Shown piece after piece: positions 22,637-30,407 of a stretch of 34,973 nucleotides of DNA (position 1 is its first letter; the number at the start of each line of letters is the position of its first letter). This stretch comes from an uncultured Sphingomonas sp. (GTDB lineage: Bacteria; Pseudomonadota; Alphaproteobacteria; Sphingomonadales; Sphingomonadaceae): the NCBI GenBank assembly GCA_913776255.1, contig CAJYLV010000026.1:1-34973 (forward strand), written 5' to 3'. Position numbers and translations under genes: made by a program. The notes beneath the pieces were generated by a model. The model was not told the DNA's origin, made no database searches, and was given only the letters and a program-made list of their open reading frames with translations.

Positions 22637-22939
22637 ATGATCGAACAACAAGAAAATTGTCGCCCTGCCAAGGTCATCGGTCCGCTGGGGGAACCGTTGA
22701 CGCTCGACTCGCTGCCGCCGTCGAACACCACCCGCTGGGTCGTGCGGCGCAAGGCGGAAGTGGTCGCCGCGGTTAACGGCGGGCTGCTGAGCGTCGACGA
22801 CGTCTGCGCACGCTATGGCCTGACCGTCGAGGAATTCGCCGGCTGGCAGCGGGCGATCGACCGGTCGGGGATGCCCGGCCTGCGCGTCACCCGCATCCAG
22901 CATTACAAGACGCTGTACGAGCGCCAGCAGAAGTTCTGA
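22637..22939 (+). CDS. sciP: SciP-like CtrA inhibitor, DUF1153 protein
   Basis: 100 residues from ATG 22637. The sequence KVIGPLGEPLTLDSLPPSNTTRWVVRRKAEVVAAVNGGLLSVDDVCARYGLTVEEF is the DUF1153 helix-turn-helix of SciP, a small protein that binds CtrA and blocks transcription of CtrA-dependent promoters in Caulobacter, timed to G1. The C-terminal extension (RIQHYKTLYERQQKF) is slightly longer than in Caulobacter. I found no convincing TTAA-N7-TTAA CtrA box upstream. Confidence 0.88.
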   Translation: MIEQQENCRPAKVIGPLGEPLTLDSLPPSNTTRWVVRRKAEVVAAVNGGLLSVDDVCARYGLTVEEFAGWQRAIDRSGMPGLRVTRIQHYKTLYERQQKF

Positions 22940-22954
22940 CGTTCGCCGGTCACC

Positions 22955-22982
22955 GTCCCGCGTCGATACAGCCACGCGGGAC
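22955..22982. other. Perfect hairpin downstream of sciP
   Basis: GTCCCGCGT (22955-22963) pairs exactly with ACGCGGGAC (22974-22982) across a 10-base loop, 15 bp after the sciP stop. An A-rich run (GTGCAAAAAACC) follows on the plus strand, not a T-tract, so it is a poor intrinsic terminator. The remaining bases up to the GlsB start hold no clear promoter match. Confidence 0.45.
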
Positions 22983-23096
22983 CGGGTGCAAAAAACCTCG
23001 TCACATTATGGATTACGCGCCCGGAACAATGTACCGGCCTCGTGAGTAATTCCCACCAGAGCAGCCACTCCGGGCGCATCTGAGGGGAGTATTATC

Positions 23097-23354
23097 ATGG
23101 GTATCATTCTGTGGCTTATCATCGGCGGTGTCATCGGCTGGCTCGCCAGCATGATCATGCGCACCGACGCGCAGCAGGGTATCTTCCTCAACATCGTGGT
23201 CGGCGTCGTCGGCGCGTTCATCGGCGGCCTGATCTTCTCGGGCGGGTCGATCAACAATGCCCCGCTGACGATCTATTCGTTCCTCGTCTCGCTGCTGGGT
23301 GCGGTCGTGCTGCTGGCGATCGTCAATCTGGCCCGTCGCGGTCGCGTGCGCTAA
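23097..23354 (+). CDS. GlsB/YeaQ/YmgE family stress response membrane protein
   Basis: 85 residues. Three hydrophobic segments (ILWLIIGGVIGWLAS, IVVGVVGAFIGGLIF, FLVSLLGAVVLLAIV) with the glycine-rich GGVIGWLAS and GAFIGG pattern of the YeaQ/transglycosylase-associated family. These proteins sit in the inner membrane, are often induced by stress and lack a known catalytic role. ATG 23097 has GAGGGGAG upstream. A strong terminator follows, so it is probably monocistronic. Confidence 0.9.
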   Translation: MGIILWLIIGGVIGWLASMIMRTDAQQGIFLNIVVGVVGAFIGGLIFSGGSINNAPLTIYSFLVSLLGAVVLLAIVNLARRGRVR

Positions 23355-23384
23355 GCGCACCGACGACCATGGTCTGACGACAAG

Positions 23385-23422
23385 GCGGCCGCCCGGTAGT
23401 CCGGGCGGCCGCTTTTGTTTTA
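23385..23422 (+). terminator. Strong intrinsic terminator
   Basis: GCGGCCGCCCGG (23385-23396) and CCGGGCGGCCGC (23401-23412) form a perfect 12-bp stem with loop TAGT, followed by TTTTGTTTTA. It ends the GlsB-like transcript. Confidence 0.93.
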
Positions 23423-23466
23423 TCGATGTGCCGCGGTGTGATGGCGCAGGTTGGAATCGTTCCTCC

Positions 23467-23541
23467 GTCATTGCGAGCGCAGCGAAGCAATCCAGGGCCG
23501 GATCAGGACGCCCTGGATTGCTGCGCTGCGCTCGCAATGAC
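23467..23541. repeat. 75-bp palindromic repeat, family A, copy 3
   Basis: Arms beginning GTCATTGCGAGCGCAGCG pair over 32 bp with one mismatch and an 11-bp centre (about CGGATCAGGAC). It lies between the GlsB terminator and the 3' end of the SIMPL gene, that is, between convergent genes. The paired GC changes in both arms relative to copy 2 look compensatory. Confidence 0.93.
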
Positions 23542-23565
23542 GAGACGAGTCCATGATGGCAGGGG

Positions 23566-24297
23566 CTATTTCAGCAAGAAGCGGACGTTGACGCTGGCGG
23601 TGACGTCGGTTTCGCCGGGCAGGACGACGGTGTCGGCTTCGGACTGGACAGCGGCGCGCGCCATCATCGGCATCGGGCGCGGGCGGTCGCCACCATTTTC
23701 CCCGGCTTCGTCGATCGCGACGATCCGGGCGACCGACAGACCGGCGGCCTTGGCATAAAGCTCGGCACGCGCCCGCGCCTTGGCGATCGCCTGCGTCCGC
23801 GCCTCGTCGAGCGCCGCCTCGGGATCGGACAGCGAGAGGTTCGGCCCGTCGATCTGGTTGGCGCCCGCGCGCACCAACGCATCGAGCACTGCGCCGGCCC
23901 TGGCGATGTCGCGGAAGCGGATCGCGACCGAATTGCTCGCCTGATAGCCGGTGATGACCGGCGGCTTGCCGTCCTGATAACGATATTGCGGCGACAGCGC
24001 GACGTTGCTGGTCGAGAGATCGCGCGCGGCGAGCCCCGCGGCCTTCAGCGCCTTGACCACCGCGTCCATCCGCTGCGCATTCTCGGCCAGCGCGGCGGCG
24101 GCGACCGGTGCCTGCGTTACCACGCCCGCGGTGATCGTCGCGAGGTCCGGCGTGCGCGACACGCGCCCGGTGGCGCTGACGTCGAGCACGGTGCCGTCGG
24201 GAACGACCGTCGCCATCGGCAGCGCGACCTGCGCGCCGGCCGGCACCGTCACGACACCGGCGGCGGCGATCGCCAGCAAGGGCAACATTCGATTCAT
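23566..24297 (-). CDS. SIMPL domain (DUF541) exported protein
   Basis: 243 residues from ATG 24297 with AAGGGAG nine bases upstream; the open frame runs much further on but without coding signals. Signal peptide NRMLPLLAIAAAGVVTVPAGA. The mature part has the SIMPL/DUF541 pattern: VLDVSATGRVSRTPDLATITAGVVTQA near the N-terminus, TSNVALSPQYRYQDGKPPVITGYQASNSV in the middle and RARAELYAKAAGLSVARIVAIDE later. Members are periplasmic, often linked to oxidative stress, with no known enzyme activity. It is divergent from the RND operon. Confidence 0.88.
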   Translation of the reverse strand: MNRMLPLLAIAAAGVVTVPAGAQVALPMATVVPDGTVLDVSATGRVSRTPDLATITAGVVTQAPVAAAALAENAQRMDAVVKALKAAGLAARDLSTSNVALSPQYRYQDGKPPVITGYQASNSVAIRFRDIARAGAVLDALVRAGANQIDGPNLSLSDPEAALDEARTQAIAKARARAELYAKAAGLSVARIVAIDEAGENGGDRPRPMPMMARAAVQSEADTVVLPGETDVTASVNVRFLLK

Positions 24298-24426
24298 GCA
24301 GAAAAACTCCCTTAATCCAGGTGAGAACGCCTCTGCCGTGATGCGTCGGAATGCAAGATGAACGGGACAGGCCGTTGTAATCACGATAAGAGCCTGCCGC
24401 CGCGCGCCGCTTGTCACGGTGACGTA

Positions 24427-24443
24427 GGCGTGTAATACACGCC
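24427..24443. promoter_or_regulatory. Perfect palindrome GGCGTGTA-A-TACACGCC before the RND operon
   Basis: 8-bp perfect arms around a single A, 20 bp upstream of the adaptor start. A second small palindrome, GTCAC-G-GTGAC, lies at 24413-24423, and a TTGTCA hexamer (24411-24416) could be a -35 element with TAATAC as the -10. This suggests an operator for a repressor of the efflux pump (TetR-type sites look similar). No such regulator gene is in the window. Confidence 0.55.
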
Positions 24444-24462
24444 GGGGCGCGAAAGGGGAATC

Positions 24463-25641
24463 ATGACGTACCAGGGCGGGGAGATGCAGGGCGAACAGCT
24501 GGTGCTGGAGGACCGCTCGCCACGCGGACGGCGGCGCTGGCTGCTGATCGGCGGGCTGGTGGTGCTGATCGCCGCCGCCGTCGCCTGGTACGTGCTGCGC
24601 CCGAAGGGCGAGGAGGCGCCGCCTGCCACCGCCGCCAGCCAGGCGCCGGCGGTGACCGTGATCGTGCCCGGCGCGCAGTCGGTCGCGCGCATCATCAGCG
24701 CGACGGGTACGCTGGCGGCGACGCGCGAGATGCCGGTCGGCGTCGCGGGCGAGGGCGGGATGGTCAGCCGCGTGCTGGTCGAGCCGGGGCAATGGGTCGG
24801 TGCCGGGCAGGTGCTGGCGACGATCGACCGTTCGGTGCAGGCGCAGACCGCGCAGTCGCTCGCCGCGCAGATCAACGTCGCCAAGTCCGACCTGACGCTC
24901 GCGCAGGCCGAGCTGGAGCGTGCGCAGAGCCTCGTCGATCGCGGCTTCATCTCCAAGGCCGACGTCCAGCGCCGCATCGCGACCCGTGACGCGGCGCGGG
25001 CGCGGTTGCAGGTGGCGCAGGCGACCTTGTCCGAGCAGCGCGCGCGCAACGCACGGCTCGACATTCGCGCGCCCGCCGCCGGGCTGATCCTGACGCGCGG
25101 CGTCGAGCCGGGGCAGATCGTCAGCTCGGGCTCGGGGATGCTGTTCCGCATGGCCAAGGGCGGCGAGATGGAGATGCGCGCGCAGCTCGCCGAGGGCGAC
25201 TTGCAGGCGGTGCGCGTCGGCTCGCCCGCGAAGGTGGTGCCGGTCGGCGACACGCGCGCCTTCCCGGGCAGCGTCTGGCAGGTCGCGCCGGTCATCGATC
25301 CGCAGACGCGGCAGGGGATCGCGCGTATCAAGCTGTCCTACGACCCGGCGCTGCGCCCCGGCGGCTTCGCGAGCGCGACGATCACCGCGGGCGGCGCGCG
25401 CCAGCCCGAGCTGCCGCAATCGGCGCTGCTGAGTGACGAGAAGGGCAATTACGTCTATATCGTCGACGCGCAGAACAAGGTCGAGCGCCGCGCGGTGACG
25501 TTGGGCACGGTTGCCGACGATCGCGTCGCGATCGCCAGCGGGCTGAACGGCGACGAGCGCGTCGTGCAATCGGCCGGCGCCTTCCTGAACCCCGGCCAGA
25601 CGGTGCGCCCGCAACGCGCCAAGCCGACCCCCGCGCAATAA
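24463..25641 (+). CDS. RND efflux periplasmic adaptor (membrane fusion protein)
   Basis: 392 residues. A 40-residue cytosolic N-terminus precedes one membrane segment (RWLLIGGLVVLIAAAVAWYVL, about 24-45). The periplasmic part has the HlyD-type order: lipoyl half (GMVSRVLVEPGQWVGAGQVLATID), alpha-helical hairpin (AQSLAAQINVAKSDLTLAQAELERAQ), second lipoyl half (LDIRAPAAGLILTRGVEPGQIV) and beta-barrel domain. It links an RND pump to an outer membrane channel. The RND gene follows 13 bp later. No lipobox is present, so it is membrane-anchored, unlike AcrA. Confidence 0.93.
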   Translation: MTYQGGEMQGEQLVLEDRSPRGRRRWLLIGGLVVLIAAAVAWYVLRPKGEEAPPATAASQAPAVTVIVPGAQSVARIISATGTLAATREMPVGVAGEGGMVSRVLVEPGQWVGAGQVLATIDRSVQAQTAQSLAAQINVAKSDLTLAQAELERAQSLVDRGFISKADVQRRIATRDAARARLQVAQATLSEQRARNARLDIRAPAAGLILTRGVEPGQIVSSGSGMLFRMAKGGEMEMRAQLAEGDLQAVRVGSPAKVVPVGDTRAFPGSVWQVAPVIDPQTRQGIARIKLSYDPALRPGGFASATITAGGARQPELPQSALLSDEKGNYVYIVDAQNKVERRAVTLGTVADDRVAIASGLNGDERVVQSAGAFLNPGQTVRPQRAKPTPAQ

Positions 25642-25654
25642 AGGACGGGACGTC

Positions 25655-28600
25655 ATGGGCTTCCGCAACATCTCCGCCTGGTCGATCCGCAACCCGGTGC
25701 CGTCGATCGTCCTGTTCCTGATGCTGACGGTCGCCGGGATCGTCAGCTTCGTGCGGATGGACATCAACGAACAGCCCGACATCGACTTTCCGATCGTCTC
25801 GATCGACATCACCCAGCCGGGCGCGGCGCCCAGCGAGCTGGAGACGCAGGTCACGCAGCGCGTCGAGGCGGCGGTGCGCTCGCTGGAGGGGATCGACGAG
25901 ATCCAGTCGTTCGTGTCGGAGGGCACGTCGACGACGATCGTCCAGCTCGACATCGGCACCCCGATCGACCGCGCGGTGAACGAGGCGCGCGACGCGATCA
26001 CGCAGATCCGCGGCAATCTGCCCGAAGGGATCCTCGAGCCGCAGGTCGCGCGGGTGAAGATCAACGACAACGACCTCGGCAGCTATACCGCGGTCGGCAC
26101 CGACATGACGCTGGAGCAGCTCAGCTGGTATATCGACAATACCGTCACCAAGGAGTTGATGTCGGTGCCCGGCATGGGCGGGGTGACGCGCAACGGCGGG
26201 GTCAGCCGCGAGATCCGCGTGATCCTCGACCCCGCGCGGCTCGCCGCGCAGGGGCTGACCGCCAGCCAGATCAACGCGCAGCTGCGGCAGGTGAACCTCA
26301 ACGCGCCGGGCGGGCGCGCCGAGATCGCGGGCGCCGAGCAATCGGTGCGCGTGCTCGGCAATGCGCATACCGCCTATGAGCTGGGCCAGTTGCAGATCAA
26401 CGTCGGCAACGGCCGCACGGTGCGGCTGTCCGACGTCGCGACGGTCCGCGACCTCTACGCCGAGCAGCGCTCCGCCGCGTCGGTCGACGGGCGGCAGGCG
26501 CTGTCGTTCGATTTCACGCGCGCCAAGGGCTATTCGGACGTCACGGTCTTCCGCGAGGCGAAGGCCAAGCTGGAGGCGCTGGAGAAGCGCAACCCGCAGG
26601 TGCGCTTCAAGATGCGGCTCGACGGGTCGAAATATCCGCTGGAGCAGTTCAAGACCGCGATTCACGCGATGATCGAGGGCGCGATCCTCGCGGTGATCGT
26701 CGTGTTCCTGTTCCTGCGCGACTGGCGCGCGACGATCATCTCGGCGCTGGCGATCCCGCTGTCGGCGATCCCGGCGTTCTGGTTCATGGACCTGATGGGC
26801 TTCACGCTCAACAACATGACGATGCTGGCGCTCAGCCTGGTGGCGGGCGTGCTGGTCGATGACGCGATCGTCGAGATCGAGAACATCGTCCGCCACATGC
26901 GGATGGGCAAGAGCGCGTACCAGGCGTCGATCGACGCGGCCGACGAGATCGGGCTGGCGGTGCTGGCGACGACGATGGCGATCGTCGCGGTGTTCCTGCC
27001 GGTCGGGCTGATGCCGGGGATCGCCGGGCAGTTCTTCAAGAATTTCGGGCTGACCGTCGTCGCGGCGGTGCTGATGAGCCTGGCGGTCGCGCGGCTCATC
27101 ACGCCGATGGTCGCGGCCTATTTCCTCAAGGCCGGCGGGCATGTCGAACATGGCGGCGGCTGGTTGCTCGACACCTATCAGAAGCTGCTGATCTGGACGC
27201 TCGACAGCACCCGCGCGGTGCGCGCGCGTGCCAAGGGCGGGGTGCACCGCGTCGTCGGTTACTGGCGCGACCACCGGGTGTGGATGATCGGCGCGGGCGT
27301 GGTGGCGTTCGTGGCGACGATCGCGATGTTCGCGACCTCGCCGCTGACCTTCCAGCCGGCGCGCGACATGCCGCGCTCGACGGTGACGATCACGATGCCG
27401 CCGGGCAGCACGCTCCAGACGACGCAGGGCGTGGTCGATCAGGTCTATGCCGTGCTCAGCAAGCAGCCCGAGGTCGAGAGCATCTACACCCGGACGCTGG
27501 TCGGATCGGGTCGCGTCACTGCGCAGCTGCGCGAGAAGCGCACCAAGACCTCGACCGAGTTCGAGCGCGCCTTGGCGCCGGAGCTGGCGAAGATCGCCGA
27601 CGCCCGGGTCAATTTCCAGTCGCAGTTCGGCTGGGGCGACAACAACCGTGACGTCTCGATCACGCTGGGCGGTGACGACCCGGTGGTGCTGCGGCAGGCC
27701 GCCGACCGGCTGGTCAAGGAAATGGGCACCGTGCCGGGGCTGCTCGCGCCGCGCATCGCGGGCGATCTCAACCGGCCGGAGATCATCATCAAGCCGCGGC
27801 TCGACCTCGCCGCAAGCCTGGGGGTGACGACCTCGGCGCTGTCGAACGCGATCCGCATCGCGACGATCGGCGACATCGACCAGAACAGCGCGCGCTTCTC
27901 GCTCAACGACCGGCAGATCCCGATCCGCGTCGCGCTGGAGCAGAGTTCGCGCTCGCGGCTGGCGACGATCCAGAATTTGCCGGTGCAGACGCTGACCGGC
28001 GGCTCGGTGCCGCTGAGCGTCGTCGCCGAGATCGGCTTCGGCTCCGGCCCGACGCGCATCCAGCGCATCAACCAGCAACGCCAGCTGACGGTCGGCGCCG
28101 ATTTGAGCCCCGGCCAGACGATCAGCGTGATGCTGCCCAAGGTGAAGCAGCTGCCGGCGATGAAGAACCTGCCGCTGGGGGTGGGCGAGCTGAACGTCGG
28201 GCAGGCCAAGTGGCAGATGGAGATGCTCCAGAACTTCGTCGTCGCGGTCGTCGCCGGCGTGTTCCTGGTCTTCTCGGTGCTGGTGCTGCTGTACCGCCGC
28301 CTGCTGCCGCCGCTGGTCAACATGGCGTCGCTGACGCTGGCGCCGCTCGGCGGGCTGATCGCGCTGCGGCTGACCGGCAATCCGCTGTCGATGCCGGTGT
28401 TCATCGGCTTGCTGATGCTGCTGGGGATCGTCGCCAAGAACTCGATCCTGCTGATCGACTTCGCGCTGGAGGAGATGCAGGCGGGCGTGCCGTCGTATGA
28501 CGCGATCGTCGATGCCGGGCACAAGCGCGCGCAGCCGATCGTGATGACCACCGTCGCGATGGTCGCGGGCATGGTGCCGACCGCGCTGTCGCTGTCGGGC

Positions 28601-28864
28601 GACGGGGCGTCGCGCGCGCCGATGGGGATCGTGGTGATCGGCGGGCTGATCGTCTCGACCCTGCTGACGCTGCTGATCGTGCCCGCGGCCTTCTCGCTGG
28701 CGATCGGGGTCGAGCGGCGCGTCGGGCCGTGGCTGGGGCGGCGGTTGCTGACCTATCGTCCCGGCGACGAGGGTCCGGTGATCGAGCATTCGCCGCAGGA
28801 CGCGATCGGTGCGCCGCATGGGCGAATCCCGTTCCGGGGCGAGGGGTCGCATCCGGCGGAGTAA
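25655..28864 (+). CDS. RND efflux transporter permease (HAE1/AcrB type)
   Basis: 1069 residues, 12 membrane segments in two repeats with large periplasmic loops. The proton-relay pair is present as Asp402-Asp403 in GVLVDDAIVEIEN (TM4), and Lys928 in GIVAKNSILLIDFALE (TM10). N-terminal IRNPVPSIVLFLMLTVAG is typical. The specific branch resembles MdtB/MdtC- or MexF-like pumps without strong substrate markers, so it could export antibiotics, bile-like amphiphiles or plant compounds. No outer membrane channel gene is adjacent; a shared TolC-like partner is expected. A 55-residue C-terminal tail is more charged than usual. Confidence 0.94.
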   Translation: MGFRNISAWSIRNPVPSIVLFLMLTVAGIVSFVRMDINEQPDIDFPIVSIDITQPGAAPSELETQVTQRVEAAVRSLEGIDEIQSFVSEGTSTTIVQLDIGTPIDRAVNEARDAITQIRGNLPEGILEPQVARVKINDNDLGSYTAVGTDMTLEQLSWYIDNTVTKELMSVPGMGGVTRNGGVSREIRVILDPARLAAQGLTASQINAQLRQVNLNAPGGRAEIAGAEQSVRVLGNAHTAYELGQLQINVGNGRTVRLSDVATVRDLYAEQRSAASVDGRQALSFDFTRAKGYSDVTVFREAKAKLEALEKRNPQVRFKMRLDGSKYPLEQFKTAIHAMIEGAILAVIVVFLFLRDWRATIISALAIPLSAIPAFWFMDLMGFTLNNMTMLALSLVAGVLVDDAIVEIENIVRHMRMGKSAYQASIDAADEIGLAVLATTMAIVAVFLPVGLMPGIAGQFFKNFGLTVVAAVLMSLAVARLITPMVAAYFLKAGGHVEHGGGWLLDTYQKLLIWTLDSTRAVRARAKGGVHRVVGYWRDHRVWMIGAGVVAFVATIAMFATSPLTFQPARDMPRSTVTITMPPGSTLQTTQGVVDQVYAVLSKQPEVESIYTRTLVGSGRVTAQLREKRTKTSTEFERALAPELAKIADARVNFQSQFGWGDNNRDVSITLGGDDPVVLRQAADRLVKEMGTVPGLLAPRIAGDLNRPEIIIKPRLDLAASLGVTTSALSNAIRIATIGDIDQNSARFSLNDRQIPIRVALEQSSRSRLATIQNLPVQTLTGGSVPLSVVAEIGFGSGPTRIQRINQQRQLTVGADLSPGQTISVMLPKVKQLPAMKNLPLGVGELNVGQAKWQMEMLQNFVVAVVAGVFLVFSVLVLLYRRLLPPLVNMASLTLAPLGGLIALRLTGNPLSMPVFIGLLMLLGIVAKNSILLIDFALEEMQAGVPSYDAIVDAGHKRAQPIVMTTVAMVAGMVPTALSLSGDGASRAPMGIVVIGGLIVSTLLTLLIVPAAFSLAIGVERRVGPWLGRRLLTYRPGDEGPVIEHSPQDAIGAPHGRIPFRGEGSHPAE

Positions 28865-28911
28865 TGCCTGACACATGGGCGTGGTCGGCGTCGGAACGGT
28901 GGGGATCCATT

Positions 28912-28949
28912 CGACAGACATGGGCCCCTGCCTTCGCAGGGGCGACGGG
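28912..28949. repeat. Half-copy of palindromic repeat family B
   Basis: CGACAGACATGGGCCCCTGC continuing to GCAGGGGCGACGG matches the reverse complement of the left half of the element at 5583-5718, with small differences. It forms its own short hairpin. It lies 13 bp before family A copy 4. Confidence 0.7.
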
Positions 28950-28961
28950 CTCGGTAGGGCC

Positions 28962-29036
28962 GTCATTGCGAGCGTAGCGAAGCAATCCAGGGCGTCCTGT
29001 TCCGACCCTGGATTGCTTCGCTTCGCTCGCAATGAC
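28962..29036. repeat. 75-bp palindromic repeat, family A, copy 4
   Basis: Arms beginning GTCATTGCGAGCGTAGCGAA and ending CGCTCGCAATGAC pair across most of 32 bp. It has a TTCGCT right-arm variant (CTTCGC where copy 2 has CTACGC) and a diverged centre. It lies between the RND pump stop and the DUF445 start. Confidence 0.92.
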
Positions 29037-29080
29037 GAGGGGCGCTTGAACTTCGGGGGCGATCGGGGATTGTTACGGGG

Positions 29081-30331
29081 ATGATCGTCCGCGCCGCCCC
29101 TCCGCCCGCCGCCCTCGTGAGGATGCGGCGCGTCGCGGGGCTGTTGCTGGTGGCAATGGCGGCGGCGTTCTTCGCGTCGCGCGCGCTGGAGCCGCTTCAT
29201 CCGGCCTGGGGGTTCGTCCGCGCCTTCGCCGAGGCGGCGATGGTCGGCGGGCTGGCAGACTGGTTCGCGGTGACCGCGCTGTTCCGCCATCCACTCGGGC
29301 TGCCGATTCCGCATACCGCGATCATCCCGCGCAACAAGGACCGGATCGGCGACCAGCTCGCGCAATTCCTGCGCGAATATTTTTTGATCCCGGCGGTGGT
29401 CGCGCGGCGGATGCAGCGGATCGACGTCGCCGCCGCGGCGGGGCGCTGGCTTGCCAATCCGCGCGGGGCGGGGGGCAGCCGGCTGACGCGCGGCATCTCG
29501 CGGCTGGCGACCGAGGTGTTGCAGGCGCTCGACCAGGAGCGGCTGGGCGGGATGGTGCGCGCGATGATGGTGACGCGCGTGCGTGAAACCGAATTGTCGC
29601 CGATGCTGGGCCGCGCACTGGCGGCGGCGATGGCGGAGGAGCGGCATCGCCCGGTGATCGACGCGCTGGTGCGCTGGATGCGCGGGGCGCTGGGGTCGAA
29701 CGAGCATCTGATCCGCGCGATGGTGCATGACCGCGCGGGTACGGTGCTGCGCTGGACCGGGCTGGACGAGACGCTGGCCAACAAGATCATCGACGGGCTC
29801 GATAAATTGGTCGCGGAGATGGCCGACAACCCCGAGCATCCGCTGCGGCTGAAGGTCGAGGAGGCGATGGCGAGCGTCGCCGAGCGGCTCCAACATGATC
29901 CCGAAATGCGCGCGCGCGTCGAGACGGTGAAGATCGAGCTGCTCGAAAATCCGGCGATGCAGGACTGGATCAACGGGCTGTGGGAACAGGCGCGCGCCGC
30001 GATGCTGCGCGCCGCGCGCGATCCCGACGCGCTGATGGCGGGCAAGCTGGGCGAGGCGCTGCACCAGCTCGGCGCGACCTTGCAGGACGATCCGCGGCTG
30101 GGGCGGATCATCAACCGCTTCGTGCGCCGCGCCGCGGTGGGTGCGGCGGCCGACTACGGCGACGCGATCGTGCGGCTGGTGTCGGAGACGGTGCGCGGCT
30201 GGGATGCGCAGACCGTGACGCAGCGACTCGAGAATGCCGTCGGCAAGGACCTGCAGTTCATCCGCATCAACGGCACGCTCGTCGGGGGGCTGGTCGGCGT
30301 GGTGATCCACAGCGTCGACGTGCTTTTGTGA
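29081..30331 (+). CDS. DUF445 family membrane-associated protein
   Basis: 416 residues. Short hydrophobic N-terminus (VAGLLLVAMAAAFFASRAL, about 18-36) followed by the DUF445 signature GGLADWFAVTALFRHPLGLPIPHTAIIPRNKDRIGDQLAQF, long amphipathic helices and a hydrophobic C-terminus (INGTLVGGLVGVVIHSV). The role of YjiN-type proteins is unknown; they look like membrane-anchored helical proteins. It lies 76 bp upstream of the lipid-transport operon, with a perfect inverted repeat spanning its stop codon. Confidence 0.9.
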   Translation: MIVRAAPPPAALVRMRRVAGLLLVAMAAAFFASRALEPLHPAWGFVRAFAEAAMVGGLADWFAVTALFRHPLGLPIPHTAIIPRNKDRIGDQLAQFLREYFLIPAVVARRMQRIDVAAAAGRWLANPRGAGGSRLTRGISRLATEVLQALDQERLGGMVRAMMVTRVRETELSPMLGRALAAAMAEERHRPVIDALVRWMRGALGSNEHLIRAMVHDRAGTVLRWTGLDETLANKIIDGLDKLVAEMADNPEHPLRLKVEEAMASVAERLQHDPEMRARVETVKIELLENPAMQDWINGLWEQARAAMLRAARDPDALMAGKLGEALHQLGATLQDDPRLGRIINRFVRRAAVGAAADYGDAIVRLVSETVRGWDAQTVTQRLENAVGKDLQFIRINGTLVGGLVGVVIHSVDVLL

Positions 30332-30348
30332 GTGAACGATCACAAAAG
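30323..30348. promoter_or_regulatory. Perfect inverted repeat CTTTTGTGA-N8-TCACAAAAG
   Basis: 9-bp perfect arms around eight bases, spanning the DUF445 stop codon and lying 60 bp upstream of the mlaE start. It is AT-rich compared with its surroundings. No T-tract follows, so an operator is more likely than a terminator. The core TGTGA...TCACA resembles CRP/FNR-type half-sites but with spacing 8 instead of 6. Confidence 0.6.
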
Positions 30349-30407
30349 TGGTACGTGCGCGGAACGATTGGCGTGCTGGGCGCTTGTGAGCGGATGACGT
30401 TTGCCGC

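Noticed and set aside
23021..23050. Possible EcfG general-stress promoter (GGAAC with downstream CGT) before the GlsB-like gene
   Set aside because: The spacing between GGAAC and CGTGAG is 13 bases instead of the 16-17 expected, and the second element does not match CGTT.
30361..30385. Possible EcfG promoter GGAACG ... CGCTTG before mlaE
   Set aside because: The -10 part is not CGTT and the spacing is off by at least one base; GGAAC occurs often by chance in this composition.
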